A stretch of 64,000 nt of DNA from Prosthecobacter sp. (GTDB taxonomy: Bacteria; Verrucomicrobiota; Verrucomicrobiia; Verrucomicrobiales; Verrucomicrobiaceae). Positions 1-6,323 of the stretch are shown in pieces. The translations under genes were made by a program, and so were the position numbers. The notes below the pieces were generated by a model. The model saw nothing but the letters and a program-made list of their open reading frames with translations. It did not search any database and was not told where the DNA came from. The stretch is taken from NCBI RefSeq assembly GCF_020439865.1, contig NZ_JAGRPF010000064.1, positions 1 to 64,000 of the forward strand, read 5' to 3'. Each line of letters opens with the position of its first letter. Position 1 is the first letter of the stretch.

Positions 1-235
1 CCACCACGACCACCGCCAGCGGCTTGTTCAGCGCCTTGGACAGGCGCTCCACCGTGTCCAGCGTCGGGTAGCGCTGCTGGGTCTCGATGAAGTGCAGGCC
101 CATGGGCGAGATGCCCGCCGCCCTCGCAGCCTCCTCCTGGGAGAGCTTGAGTTCCTCACGGCGCCTGCGCAGGGTCTTGCCAATCCGGCTGGTCACCGGC
201 ATTGGCCCGTCGTCGGGGAGATGATTGGATCCCAT
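1..235 (-). CDS. XRE-family HTH transcriptional regulator, C-terminus cut by the window edge
   Basis: The reverse strand encodes a helix-turn-helix of the Cro/C1 type: the stretch KLSQEEAARAAGISPMGL followed by IETQQRYPTLDTVERLSKAL is the usual helix 2/3 pattern with the conserved Ser-Gln-Glu and the later ALN helix. The reading frame runs off the left end, so any effector domain is unseen. Translation can start at position 235 or, four codons upstream and in frame, at 247; neither has a clear ribosome binding site. It probably binds DNA as a dimer. Its target cannot be inferred because the downstream side is missing. Confidence 0.75.
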   Translation of the reverse strand, partial: MGSNHLPDDGPMPVTSRIGKTLRRRREELKLSQEEAARAAGISPMGLHFIETQQRYPTLDTVERLSKALNKPLAVVVV

Positions 236-365
236 GCTTAGAATCATGCCATAACCGGCTAGGGTTTGGGAACCAAACAATTGTATAAATTTGCTTATCC
301 CCATCCACCGAACCGGCAAAATGAACGGGAATAATTCATAAAATAACCTGCCCGAAGCTGGTGCC

Positions 366-1037
366 TCACTCGTCCAAGCGGGCATGAGCAGGAATCAGCA
401 TCGGTCTTTCCGGGAACGCAACCCCCGGCGCGAGATTGGATGCCAAAGACCTGACCTCCGCGTAAGTGGCCGAATCGCGGATGTGTTCCAGCAGTCCATC
501 GGCATCGATGCCATACAAGGCGAGCACGGGCGGCTCATAATCCGCGTCATGCGGATCATCGCCATAGCACATCGGCTCCATGTCCTCCTCTCCTTGAAGC
601 CTGCGCACTGTCTGAATACGCCACCGAACGAAGGATGAACCCTGCACCGGATTCGCTGCCGTCAGATCCAACGGCAGCTTGAACCCATCGCGATACCACA
701 GCGGCAAATTCATGCCCATCGCCACCACGAGACAATCCATCGCGTCAAACGTGATCAGACCGTCCATGTTAACGTGCGCCAGACATGCGTCGCCAAACTT
801 AGCCTCCAGCAGGTAGGGCCAAACATGATCCAAAGCTTCAAAAGCCACATTCTCGCAGGCCCAGTTCTCAAAAAGTGTCGCGATTCGCATCACCTTTCGC
901 CAGAATTGATCTCCACCGTGGAAGACCTCGCTAAGGTTGATGCCATGACGCTCCGCATTCTGCTCGCAGGCATCACGCAAAGACACAGCGCATGCAAAGA
1001 CAGCGGCGGGATCGGGTTGATCGATTTCAAAACTCAT
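366..1037 (-). CDS. Hypothetical protein, 223 aa, divergent from the HNH gene
   Basis: I do not recognise this family. It is a soluble, acidic protein without signal peptide or membrane segment, with an aromatic-rich centre (ENWACENVAFEALDHVWPYL) and a Pro-rich C-terminus. The frame can be opened further upstream to 1085, but that would overlap the divergent HNH gene; the ATG at 1037 (MSFEIDQPD) avoids this. Shared spacing with the HNH gene suggests a bidirectional promoter, but the two starts are only about 40 bases apart, so a functional link is possible and unproven. Confidence 0.6.
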   Translation of the reverse strand: MSFEIDQPDPAAVFACAVSLRDACEQNAERHGINLSEVFHGGDQFWRKVMRIATLFENWACENVAFEALDHVWPYLLEAKFGDACLAHVNMDGLITFDAMDCLVVAMGMNLPLWYRDGFKLPLDLTAANPVQGSSFVRWRIQTVRRLQGEEDMEPMCYGDDPHDADYEPPVLALYGIDADGLLEHIRDSATYAEVRSLASNLAPGVAFPERPMLIPAHARLDE

Positions 1038-1075
1038 GACTTCCCACGAACGAATGGGCGTTCTAGTTTCCTGGC

Positions 1076-1870
1076 ATGGCCGCACGAAAAAACTGGACCC
1101 GTCACGAGCTGCTCATCGTGTTGAATGTTTATCACAAGCTGCGGTTCGGACAGATGCACAAAGGCAATCCGACCATCATCAAGCTGGCCGAGAAACTGGA
1201 GCGAACGGCGAGCAGCGTGGCGATGAAGTTTTGTAATCTGGCCGCGCTTGACCCGGCCCTGAAGCTTCGTGGCATCAAAGGTCTGTCGGGAGCCAGCAGG
1301 CTCGATGAAGACATGTGGAACGAGTTTCATGCCAATCTTGAGGAAGCAGTTCCATCAAGCGAGGAAGCCCTGCGCAAGCTGATGAAGGCGGGACCGGAGT
1401 CTGAAATCGAAGTGCTTCCCAAGCAGGGCATCCGCATCACCAAACCGCCGCCCTCCGGCCCCACCACGACCACGGGCTCGGTCAACATCCGGCTCGGTCA
1501 GGACTATTTCCGCAACGCGGTCCTGAACAACTTTGGCGGACACTGCGGCGTCACTTCGCTGAGCATTCGCGAACTTCTCATCGCATCTCACATCCTTCCT
1601 TGGAGCACCCATGCCAGTGAGCGACTGAATGTGCGCAACGGCCTCTGCCTCTCGCGCCTTCATGATGCGGCATTTGACCGTTATCTGATCTCGTTCGATG
1701 ACAATCTGCGCCTGCTTCTATCGAAACGGCTTCGCGATGAGATGTCGCAGCGAGCCGTGAAGGAAAACTTCGCCGCGTATCAAGGCCAGGTTTTGGACCT
1801 GCCGGACGACTCGGTCCTGCCTGACCTCGCATTCATCGCAGCACATCGGGCGAAGTTTTTGAAGCAGTGA
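1076..1870 (+). CDS. HNH endonuclease (HNH_2 type), putative restriction enzyme
   Basis: A 264-residue protein with an N-terminal alpha-helical region (residues 1-100) that resembles a DNA-binding module with a conserved KLAEKLERTASSVAMKFCN helix-turn-helix-like stretch, a Pro/Thr-rich linker near 120-135, and a C-terminal HNH nuclease core. In the core, His172 (ASHILPW), Asn188 (VRNGLCL) and His196 (RLHDAAFD) match the His-Asn-His metal-binding pattern of the HNH_2 family. Such proteins are often annotated as restriction endonucleases, sometimes methyl-dependent. It sits next to, but points away from, the NgoMIV-type restriction operon and has no methyltransferase of its own. Confidence 0.85.
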   Translation: MAARKNWTRHELLIVLNVYHKLRFGQMHKGNPTIIKLAEKLERTASSVAMKFCNLAALDPALKLRGIKGLSGASRLDEDMWNEFHANLEEAVPSSEEALRKLMKAGPESEIEVLPKQGIRITKPPPSGPTTTTGSVNIRLGQDYFRNAVLNNFGGHCGVTSLSIRELLIASHILPWSTHASERLNVRNGLCLSRLHDAAFDRYLISFDDNLRLLLSKRLRDEMSQRAVKENFAAYQGQVLDLPDDSVLPDLAFIAAHRAKFLKQ

Positions 1871-1898
1871 GCAGCCTGCCTGCAATCTTCAAGACAGC

Positions 1899-2786
1899 TC
1901 ATATTGCCAAATCTAACGGCAAGTCTGAAATATCCCGAAGACGCTTGCCAGCGATCAGCATTTCCAAGTCTTGATCCTGTTCACTCCGGCGACCTTCCAT
2001 GCTTTCACTGACAGCCTCCCGAAGCTCAGGCAATGCGATATGATACACACAGTCTAGATCGCTTGTCCCTTGCGCTATTGACGCAATACGTTTGGGCATT
2101 GGCTCGGCAGTGATCGCCACAATATGTGGAACGTGGCCATTGCGGTTCCGAATCAAATTGAGAGCCTCTGTTCTGGCATTTTGAGCGCGGTCACTTCGAA
2201 TAGTCCATTTACAGGATATACTTGCATGCAGAAACTTGCCTGGCGCAGACGAGACATTGCTTTTCCTCAGCGGACTCAGAAGCGACACTTGGTCATCCAC
2301 AATCGCTCCCGGCTGATTAATCACAGAATCAGGCTCAGCATGCCGAACAACAACGACATCTGGTTCAATGAAATATTCGCCACCGAGGACTGCACGGAGA
2401 TCAGGGTCTGTCTTTGTCTTCTCTGCCAACCTTAACAAATGGTTATATTGCTGGAAGTTTGAAATGCGCACCAGCGAGCGCTCGGAGCCATGCAAAACAT
2501 CCCAACTTCCAGGACGCAAATGTCCCAATGCCAGGAATGTGGTCCGCAAAAAGTCTGCAACGGCTATCTCAAAACCTTTCCCCGCTGATTGTCCGCTGTT
2601 CTTCTCCGCCGTCAGAGCTTTTCCAAGTCTTGCGATAAGAGAACTCGCAATACTTTTCGAAATCGCGCTTCCCCGATCTGCGATGCTGGGCACGCCGTCT
2701 TTGTCCACACTCAAATCTGCCTGCAAAAGGGAAGCAAGAAACTGAGCACGGGCCGCCTGGATGATTGATTTCTGGGTTGTGGTCAT
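1899..2786 (-). CDS. Type II restriction endonuclease, NgoMIV family
   Basis: The 295-residue protein matches NgoMIV closely in the catalytic half: the stretch HASISCKWTIRSDRAQNAR and the C-terminal RLRDISDLPLDLA are near-identical to what I recall of NgoMIV. The PD-(D/E)XK residues of that tetrameric enzyme are all present at equivalent places: Glu73, Asp143, Ser191-Cys192-Lys193 and Glu207. NgoMIV cuts GCCGGC; the same target is a reasonable inference but is not shown by the sequence. The start overlaps the methyltransferase stop by 4 bases (ATGA), so the nuclease is translated last in the controller-methylase-nuclease operon, which would delay its accumulation relative to protective methylation. 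Confidence 0.93.
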   Translation of the reverse strand: MTTTQKSIIQAARAQFLASLLQADLSVDKDGVPSIADRGSAISKSIASSLIARLGKALTAEKNSGQSAGKGFEIAVADFLRTTFLALGHLRPGSWDVLHGSERSLVRISNFQQYNHLLRLAEKTKTDPDLRAVLGGEYFIEPDVVVVRHAEPDSVINQPGAIVDDQVSLLSPLRKSNVSSAPGKFLHASISCKWTIRSDRAQNARTEALNLIRNRNGHVPHIVAITAEPMPKRIASIAQGTSDLDCVYHIALPELREAVSESMEGRRSEQDQDLEMLIAGKRLRDISDLPLDLAI

Positions 2787-3808
2787 TTGGCCGCTTTCAT
2801 TCGTTTGTGTTTATATGCCTTCGGCTTCTCCAAAAGCCGCATTTGATCCGCTGAATCCCAAGTTACCGGCTTTTCACCTTTCAGAGCGGCACGAATCGCC
2901 AGCCCAAAAGCCTGAGCAACCTTCGGCGGAAATGCATTGCCGATCTGCCTATAGGCAGCCGTCTTTCCTCCAAAGAACTCCCAGTAGTCAGGGAAGCTTT
3001 GAATCCGGGCTGCCATACGTAGCGTGAGCTTGGGTATGAAGTCCTTAGGGGCATCCGCCGGTGGAGCACTGTTCGCTATCCCCATTCCGTCAACTCCCAG
3101 CGTCCTCCACTGGGCCTTGGCTCTCGTGGGCCCAAGGTCGGGGCCGCCATGCAGACGCGATCCTCCCACCAGTGTGGGAGCAATTACATTGGCTCGTTTG
3201 GCCCAGGCTTTAGCGCCTTTCCAGCCTTCAGCTCCCATGAGATCAACCAAAGTTTCACCAACTGATTTGGCGTCCAATGTTGGGATCGGCCATGCAAACC
3301 GGTTCCAGTCAGCGATTGCCATGCCGATAATGATGAAACGTGGTCGAAGCTGCGGAACCCCATAATCGGCTGATTGGATCAATCGGCCTTCGGGCTCATA
3401 ACCAAGCTCTCTGATTTTTTGAAACAGATCATCGCGATATTCGGCAAACTTCGCCGCAGCGAGACCGGGCACATTTTCGAACATGATCGCCCGAGGTTTT
3501 GCGCTCGCTATGATCTCAAGCGCAGCAGGAAACATATCACGCTCGTCATTTGATCCGAGTTGCTTGCCTGCAACACTAAATGGAGGACACGGAACTCCCG
3601 CCGTGATCAAATCAACTCCACGGTAAGCTCCGCCGCTGAACTCCCTGATGTCCTTATGATGGACTTTCCACTCGGGCCGATTTCCACGCAGTGTCCCACA
3701 AAACTTCTCTTCGTATTCCACGACCGCTGCATGATCAAAGCCCGCCATCTCAAAGCCAAGCGCCTGACCACCACCGCCTGCACAAAGCTCTAGAACGGAA
3801 AGATTCAC
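2783..3808 (-). CDS. DNA (cytosine-5) methyltransferase of the NgoMIV-like R-M system
   Basis: A 341-residue C5-cytosine methylase with the standard motif order: motif I near residue 7 (ELCAGGGGQALGF, AdoMet binding), motif IV GVPCPPFS with the catalytic Cys74, motif VI MFENV, motif VIII QLRPRF, and motif X RQIGNAFPP near the C-terminus. The region between VIII and IX (about 175-260) is the target-recognition domain and has unusual runs of glycine and alanine. It overlaps both neighbours by 4 bases, so the three genes are translationally coupled. Expected role: methylating the nuclease target so that self DNA is protected. Confidence 0.95.
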   Translation of the reverse strand: MNLSVLELCAGGGGQALGFEMAGFDHAAVVEYEEKFCGTLRGNRPEWKVHHKDIREFSGGAYRGVDLITAGVPCPPFSVAGKQLGSNDERDMFPAALEIIASAKPRAIMFENVPGLAAAKFAEYRDDLFQKIRELGYEPEGRLIQSADYGVPQLRPRFIIIGMAIADWNRFAWPIPTLDAKSVGETLVDLMGAEGWKGAKAWAKRANVIAPTLVGGSRLHGGPDLGPTRAKAQWRTLGVDGMGIANSAPPADAPKDFIPKLTLRMAARIQSFPDYWEFFGGKTAAYRQIGNAFPPKVAQAFGLAIRAALKGEKPVTWDSADQMRLLEKPKAYKHKRMKAAK

Positions 3809-4032
3809 GCCTTCACCCCCTGGAAGAGGCTGCCTGAATCGGTTCCCAGCGCCTTGGCGATCCGAACGATGCTCAGCAGACTCGGATTCCGAACGCCACG
3901 CTCAATGCCACTGATGTAGGTGGAATCGAGGTCCGCCTTGTCGGCGAGCGCTTCTTGGGAAAGGCCTTTTTCGGCGCGTTGTTTTCGGACGTTTTGCCCG
4001 AACTGATCGAGGGCACGGTGGCGGGAGGACAT
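3805..4032 (-). CDS. Controller-like XRE/HTH regulator of the R-M operon
   Basis: A 75-residue single-domain HTH protein (FGQNVRKQRAEKGLSQEALADKADLDSTYISGIERG) of the size and fold of R-M C proteins. A GTG at 4041 is in frame, but the ATG at 4032 is preferred: it is preceded on the minus strand by AAGGTGG at a suitable distance. Its stop overlaps the methylase start by 4 bases. The direct repeat just upstream (4045-4071) has the form of a C-box, so the protein likely autoregulates the operon and times nuclease expression. That regulatory role is inferred from arrangement and repeat, not proven. Confidence 0.88.
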   Translation of the reverse strand: MSSRHRALDQFGQNVRKQRAEKGLSQEALADKADLDSTYISGIERGVRNPSLLSIVRIAKALGTDSGSLFQGVKA

Positions 4033-4044
4033 GCCAGCCACCTT

Positions 4045-4071
4045 GGACGATGAGTCTAGGGACGATGAGTC
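4045..4071 (-). promoter_or_regulatory. C-box-like tandem operator upstream of the R-M operon
   Basis: The 12-mer GGACGATGAGTC occurs twice (4045-4056 and 4060-4071), separated by TAG, giving a 15-base period. Read on the operon strand each copy is GACTCATCGTC, one base away from the C-box consensus GACTnnnAGTC. The pair lies directly upstream of the Shine-Dalgarno of the controller-like gene, where an autoregulatory operator would be expected. Confidence 0.6.
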
Positions 4072-4170
4072 AAGTCAGGCCCTGCGCCCGCCGCGCTTCT
4101 GAAAAACGCGTCTTAAACAATGGAAGGAAAAAATGGTGACAGCGGAAAAGGCGGTGCGGAGATTTGATAC

Positions 4171-4329
4171 ATGATCTTCGCCGCCCTGCCTGCCCATGCT
4201 GACCCGTTCAAGCTGATCATTGATTCCGTGATCCAACATCCTGCCGTCGCCAGCGTGGTCGGCCTGGCGCTGTTGGTGAACATTCTGGTCTGGGTGTTCA
4301 AGAAGCCGAATGCGCGCCGGCGGCGCTGA
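4171..4329 (+). CDS. Small single-pass membrane protein, hypothetical, 52 aa
   Basis: A short frame starting MIFAALPAHADPF contains one clear hydrophobic segment (VASVVGLALLVNILVWVF) followed by a positive tail KKPNARRRR, which fits a single membrane helix with the C-terminus inside. GGAG lies about 10 bases before the ATG. It is divergent from the R-M operon. No family is recognised and no partner is obvious; it may be a real microprotein or a chance frame in a high-G+C region. Confidence 0.4.
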   Translation: MIFAALPAHADPFKLIIDSVIQHPAVASVVGLALLVNILVWVFKKPNARRRR

Positions 4330-4508
4330 GCGCGATTTTAACCATCCCAAGCGAGGAGACAAACGCGCCTGCGTTTCCCACTTCGGCAGCGCAGGAGCGT
4401 TGCCCTCCCCTCTTTGAGCGCTGCTGCGAGAGCGAACTCATGCGCAAGCGTGCCCGCCGGGCCCCGCGCAAGAGCCCATTCGCGAACGACGTGAAAAAAA
4501 TCAGGGCT

Positions 4509-4615
4509 CACGCAGGATGAAGGGACGGGATCCACCGGCGCCTCACGGCGCAGGCTGCGGGGGAGCCTTGAGATCGATGGCGGCCTGACCGGGGATCTGC
4601 ACCTCGAGCACGGAG
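4509..4615 (-). repeat. Partial duplicate of the 3' end of the gene at 5756-6226
   Basis: Bases 4527-4615 match 5740-5828 almost base for base at a constant offset of 1213, and weaker similarity extends left to about 4509. The copied part corresponds to the last ~24 codons plus the stop and some downstream sequence of the Coa1-like gene, in the same orientation. There is no start or upstream coding part, so it is a non-functional fragment. Its right end coincides with the beginning of the Cas1-like remnant at the shared string CACCTCGAGCACGGAG. Confidence 0.85.
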
Positions 4616-4737
4616 CGTGGCTAGGCAAGGAACGCGGGCACATCACCCGTCAAGAGAAGGACGATGCTAAACCGCGCACGATGCCGCTGGAGGGGCTTGC
4701 CAAGGCGGTCGTTGCACAGCAGCGGTCCAGACGTTAA
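4600..4737 (+). pseudogene. Decayed gene fragment resembling the N-terminus of Cas1 (fragment A)
   Basis: This open stretch of 45 codons has no start codon. It reads HLEHGAWLGKERGHITRQ, then a charged linker and TMPLEGLAKAVVAQQ before a stop. The pattern HG..L.KERG followed about 17 residues later by PLE.L..VV resembles the first beta-strands of many Cas1 proteins. It is closely related in DNA and protein to the fragment at 5434-5520. The remainder of the gene, including all catalytic residues, is absent. The Cas1 assignment comes from motif memory only and could be wrong; that both pieces are homologous remnants is much safer. Confidence 0.5.
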
Positions 4738-4746
4738 TCTAAGTTC

Positions 4747-5055
4747 ATGCCGATGGTCACTCCGCAAACTCAGTCTGTGCTCGGCTCCTTGCGCGCCCTG
4801 CTGCCGGGGCTGCGCCAGGAGTTTCCGCTGCATGGCATGGCCTTGTTCGGCTCCACCGCGCGCGGGGAGGCCGGGCCGCAGAGTGATGTGGACATCCTGG
4901 TGGATGTGGACGGCAGCATCGGCCTGGAGTTTGTGACGCTGGCGGAGCGGCTGGAGGCGGCCCTGGGCCGGAAGGTGGACCTGGTCTCCCGCCGCGCGCT
5001 GAAACCCGCGCTCAAGCAGATCATCGAGCAGGAGGCGATCGATGTCGAAGCGTGA
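4747..5055 (+). CDS. mntA: MntA-type nucleotidyltransferase antitoxin
   Basis: A 102-residue minimal nucleotidyltransferase. The hallmark GSx10DxD is intact: Gly35-Ser36 (FGSTARGEAGPQSDVDIL) and Asp47/Asp49. Members of this family (MntA/MNT) pair with HEPN proteins; in characterised systems MntA AMPylates the HepT toxin to silence it. The downstream hepT overlaps by 14 bases, which gives translational coupling in the order antitoxin then toxin. The pair is inserted between two Cas1-like gene remnants, consistent with association of such modules with CRISPR loci and defence islands. Confidence 0.9.
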   Translation: MPMVTPQTQSVLGSLRALLPGLRQEFPLHGMALFGSTARGEAGPQSDVDILVDVDGSIGLEFVTLAERLEAALGRKVDLVSRRALKPALKQIIEQEAIDVEA

Positions 5056-5389
5056 CACGAGCCTGCTGATCGCGGACATGCTGGAGTCCATCTCCCGCAT
5101 CCAGCGCTATGTGGCGGGGATGGATTACGACGCCTTCCTGGCGGATGAGCGCACCTGTGACGCGGTGGTGCGCAATGTGGAGATCATCGGCGAGGCATCC
5201 AAGCAGGTGCCGGAGGACTTCAAGCAGGCACATGCGGCGCTGCCCTGGCAGCAGATGGCCGGGATGCGCAACCGCATCGTGCATGACTACACCGGGGTGG
5301 ACCTGGCGATCGTGTGGGATGTGACGCAGAATGCGCTGCCGAAGCTGCAAGCGCAGCTCGAAGTGCTGGTGAAACCGGGCGCCGCCTGA
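5042..5389 (+). CDS. hepT: HepT-type HEPN RNase toxin
   Basis: A 115-residue all-alpha HEPN protein. The catalytic Rx4HxY motif is present as Arg76, His81 and Tyr83 (RNRIVHDY), and the DAVVRNVEIIGEASKQVPE helix is typical of the HepT branch formerly called DUF86. In related systems it is an RNase active as a dimer that is inhibited by tri-AMPylation of the motif tyrosine by MntA. It overlaps mntA by 14 bases. All key residues look intact, so the pair is probably functional. Confidence 0.9.
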   Translation: MSKRDTSLLIADMLESISRIQRYVAGMDYDAFLADERTCDAVVRNVEIIGEASKQVPEDFKQAHAALPWQQMAGMRNRIVHDYTGVDLAIVWDVTQNALPKLQAQLEVLVKPGAA

Positions 5390-5433
5390 GACTCCCTGCC
5401 GCAGTTTTTTGACAGGCGTGGTAAGTTTCAGGC

Positions 5434-5520
5434 ATGAGCTACCACATCCTCCACGTCTTCCAGCACGGCGCGTTGCCGGGCAAGGAACGCGGGCACATCA
5501 TCTGCCAGGGGAAGGAATGA
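5434..5520 (+). pseudogene. Decayed gene fragment resembling the N-terminus of Cas1 (fragment B)
   Basis: A 28-codon frame beginning MSYHILHVFQHGALPG and continuing KERGHIICQGKE before a stop. It aligns with fragment A (4600-4737): both contain HGA, then GKERGHI, and share the 21-base string GCAAGGAACGCGGGCACATCA less one end base. The beginning ILHV..HG..L.KERG.I.C is what I remember for one Cas1 subtype, but the protein ends where the family would continue for about 300 residues. The 235 bases that follow, up to the Coa1-like gene, hold no recognisable coding sequence. Confidence 0.5.
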
Positions 5521-5755
5521 TTCTTGATGCTTCGCTGCCTTCGGTTGTCTCCTGTGAACCAGGACGGGAAACGGGGGCGGTTTGCCACTGGCTGACCAAT
5601 CGTCCTCGTTCTCCTGCTCGTCCTCAACAGGGCGTGCGGAGTGTGACGCGGAGGTTTCCGTGGGCTTCCGGGTGTTCCGCAGGCGAACTGGCGGCGGAGT
5701 TTGACTATCGAACAAGGAACCTCGCGGGTTTAAGGGGCCGGGATTCACCGGCGCC

Positions 5756-6226
5756 TCACGGCGCGGGCTGCGGGGGAGCCTTGAGATCGATGGCGGCCTG
5801 GCCGGGGATCTGCACCTCGAGCACGGAGTATTGCCAGGGCTCGCCGGTCTTTTTGTCGGCCTTGGCCACGAGGGTGCCTTCGCCTTTGGGACCCGAGAGC
5901 GGCACGTTGAACTCGGCGGTGCCCGCGCCGTTCTTGTAGTTCACCGATCCCTGAAACATCCAGCCGGCCTCGACGGGCGTGCCGAGCGCCGACTGCACCT
6001 GCGGTGAGTTCTGCGCCTGCTTGTAGGCTTCCTTATAAACGTCCGTGCTCTTGATCGTGCCCATCACCATCCAGAAGAATCCGGCAAAGCAAAGCACGCC
6101 GAGGATCGTCAGCGACAGACAGCCGCCGCAGCCGATGAGCACCCACTGGCCCGCGCTGCGCTTCGGCGGGGATGCAGGAGGAGGCGGAGGAATCACGGCA
6201 TTGGGAATGGGAGGGGGAGTGTCCAT
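5756..6226 (-). CDS. Membrane-anchored protein with Coa1-like (cytochrome oxidase assembly) domain
   Basis: A 156-residue protein: a Pro-rich N-terminus (residues 1-25), one membrane helix at roughly 29-55 (LTILGVLCFAGFFWMVMG), then an outside domain. The latter has the features of the Coa1/DUF family: NSPQVQSALG(T/x)PVEAGWMFQG, then GTAEFNVPLSGPKGEGTLVAKADKK and a C-terminal LEVQIPG strand. The frame opens further upstream to 6322, but the ATG at 6226 begins the typical MDTPPPIPNA cytoplasmic stretch. Function in bacteria is unknown. Its 3' end has been duplicated at 4509-4615. Confidence 0.7.
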   Translation of the reverse strand: MDTPPPIPNAVIPPPPPASPPKRSAGQWVLIGCGGCLSLTILGVLCFAGFFWMVMGTIKSTDVYKEAYKQAQNSPQVQSALGTPVEAGWMFQGSVNYKNGAGTAEFNVPLSGPKGEGTLVAKADKKTGEPWQYSVLEVQIPGQAAIDLKAPPQPAP

Positions 6227-6323
6227 GATCGTGGCGGGGTGATGACCCGCCCATTCAACCACACGACGGCCCCCGGGTCGAGCCTCTTGTGCGGGGCTGC
6301 CCCCTGCGCCCCGCACCCGCATC

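Noticed and set aside
4041..5756. A CRISPR array near the Cas1-like fragments
   Set aside because: No run of regularly spaced direct repeats with unique spacers is present in the window.
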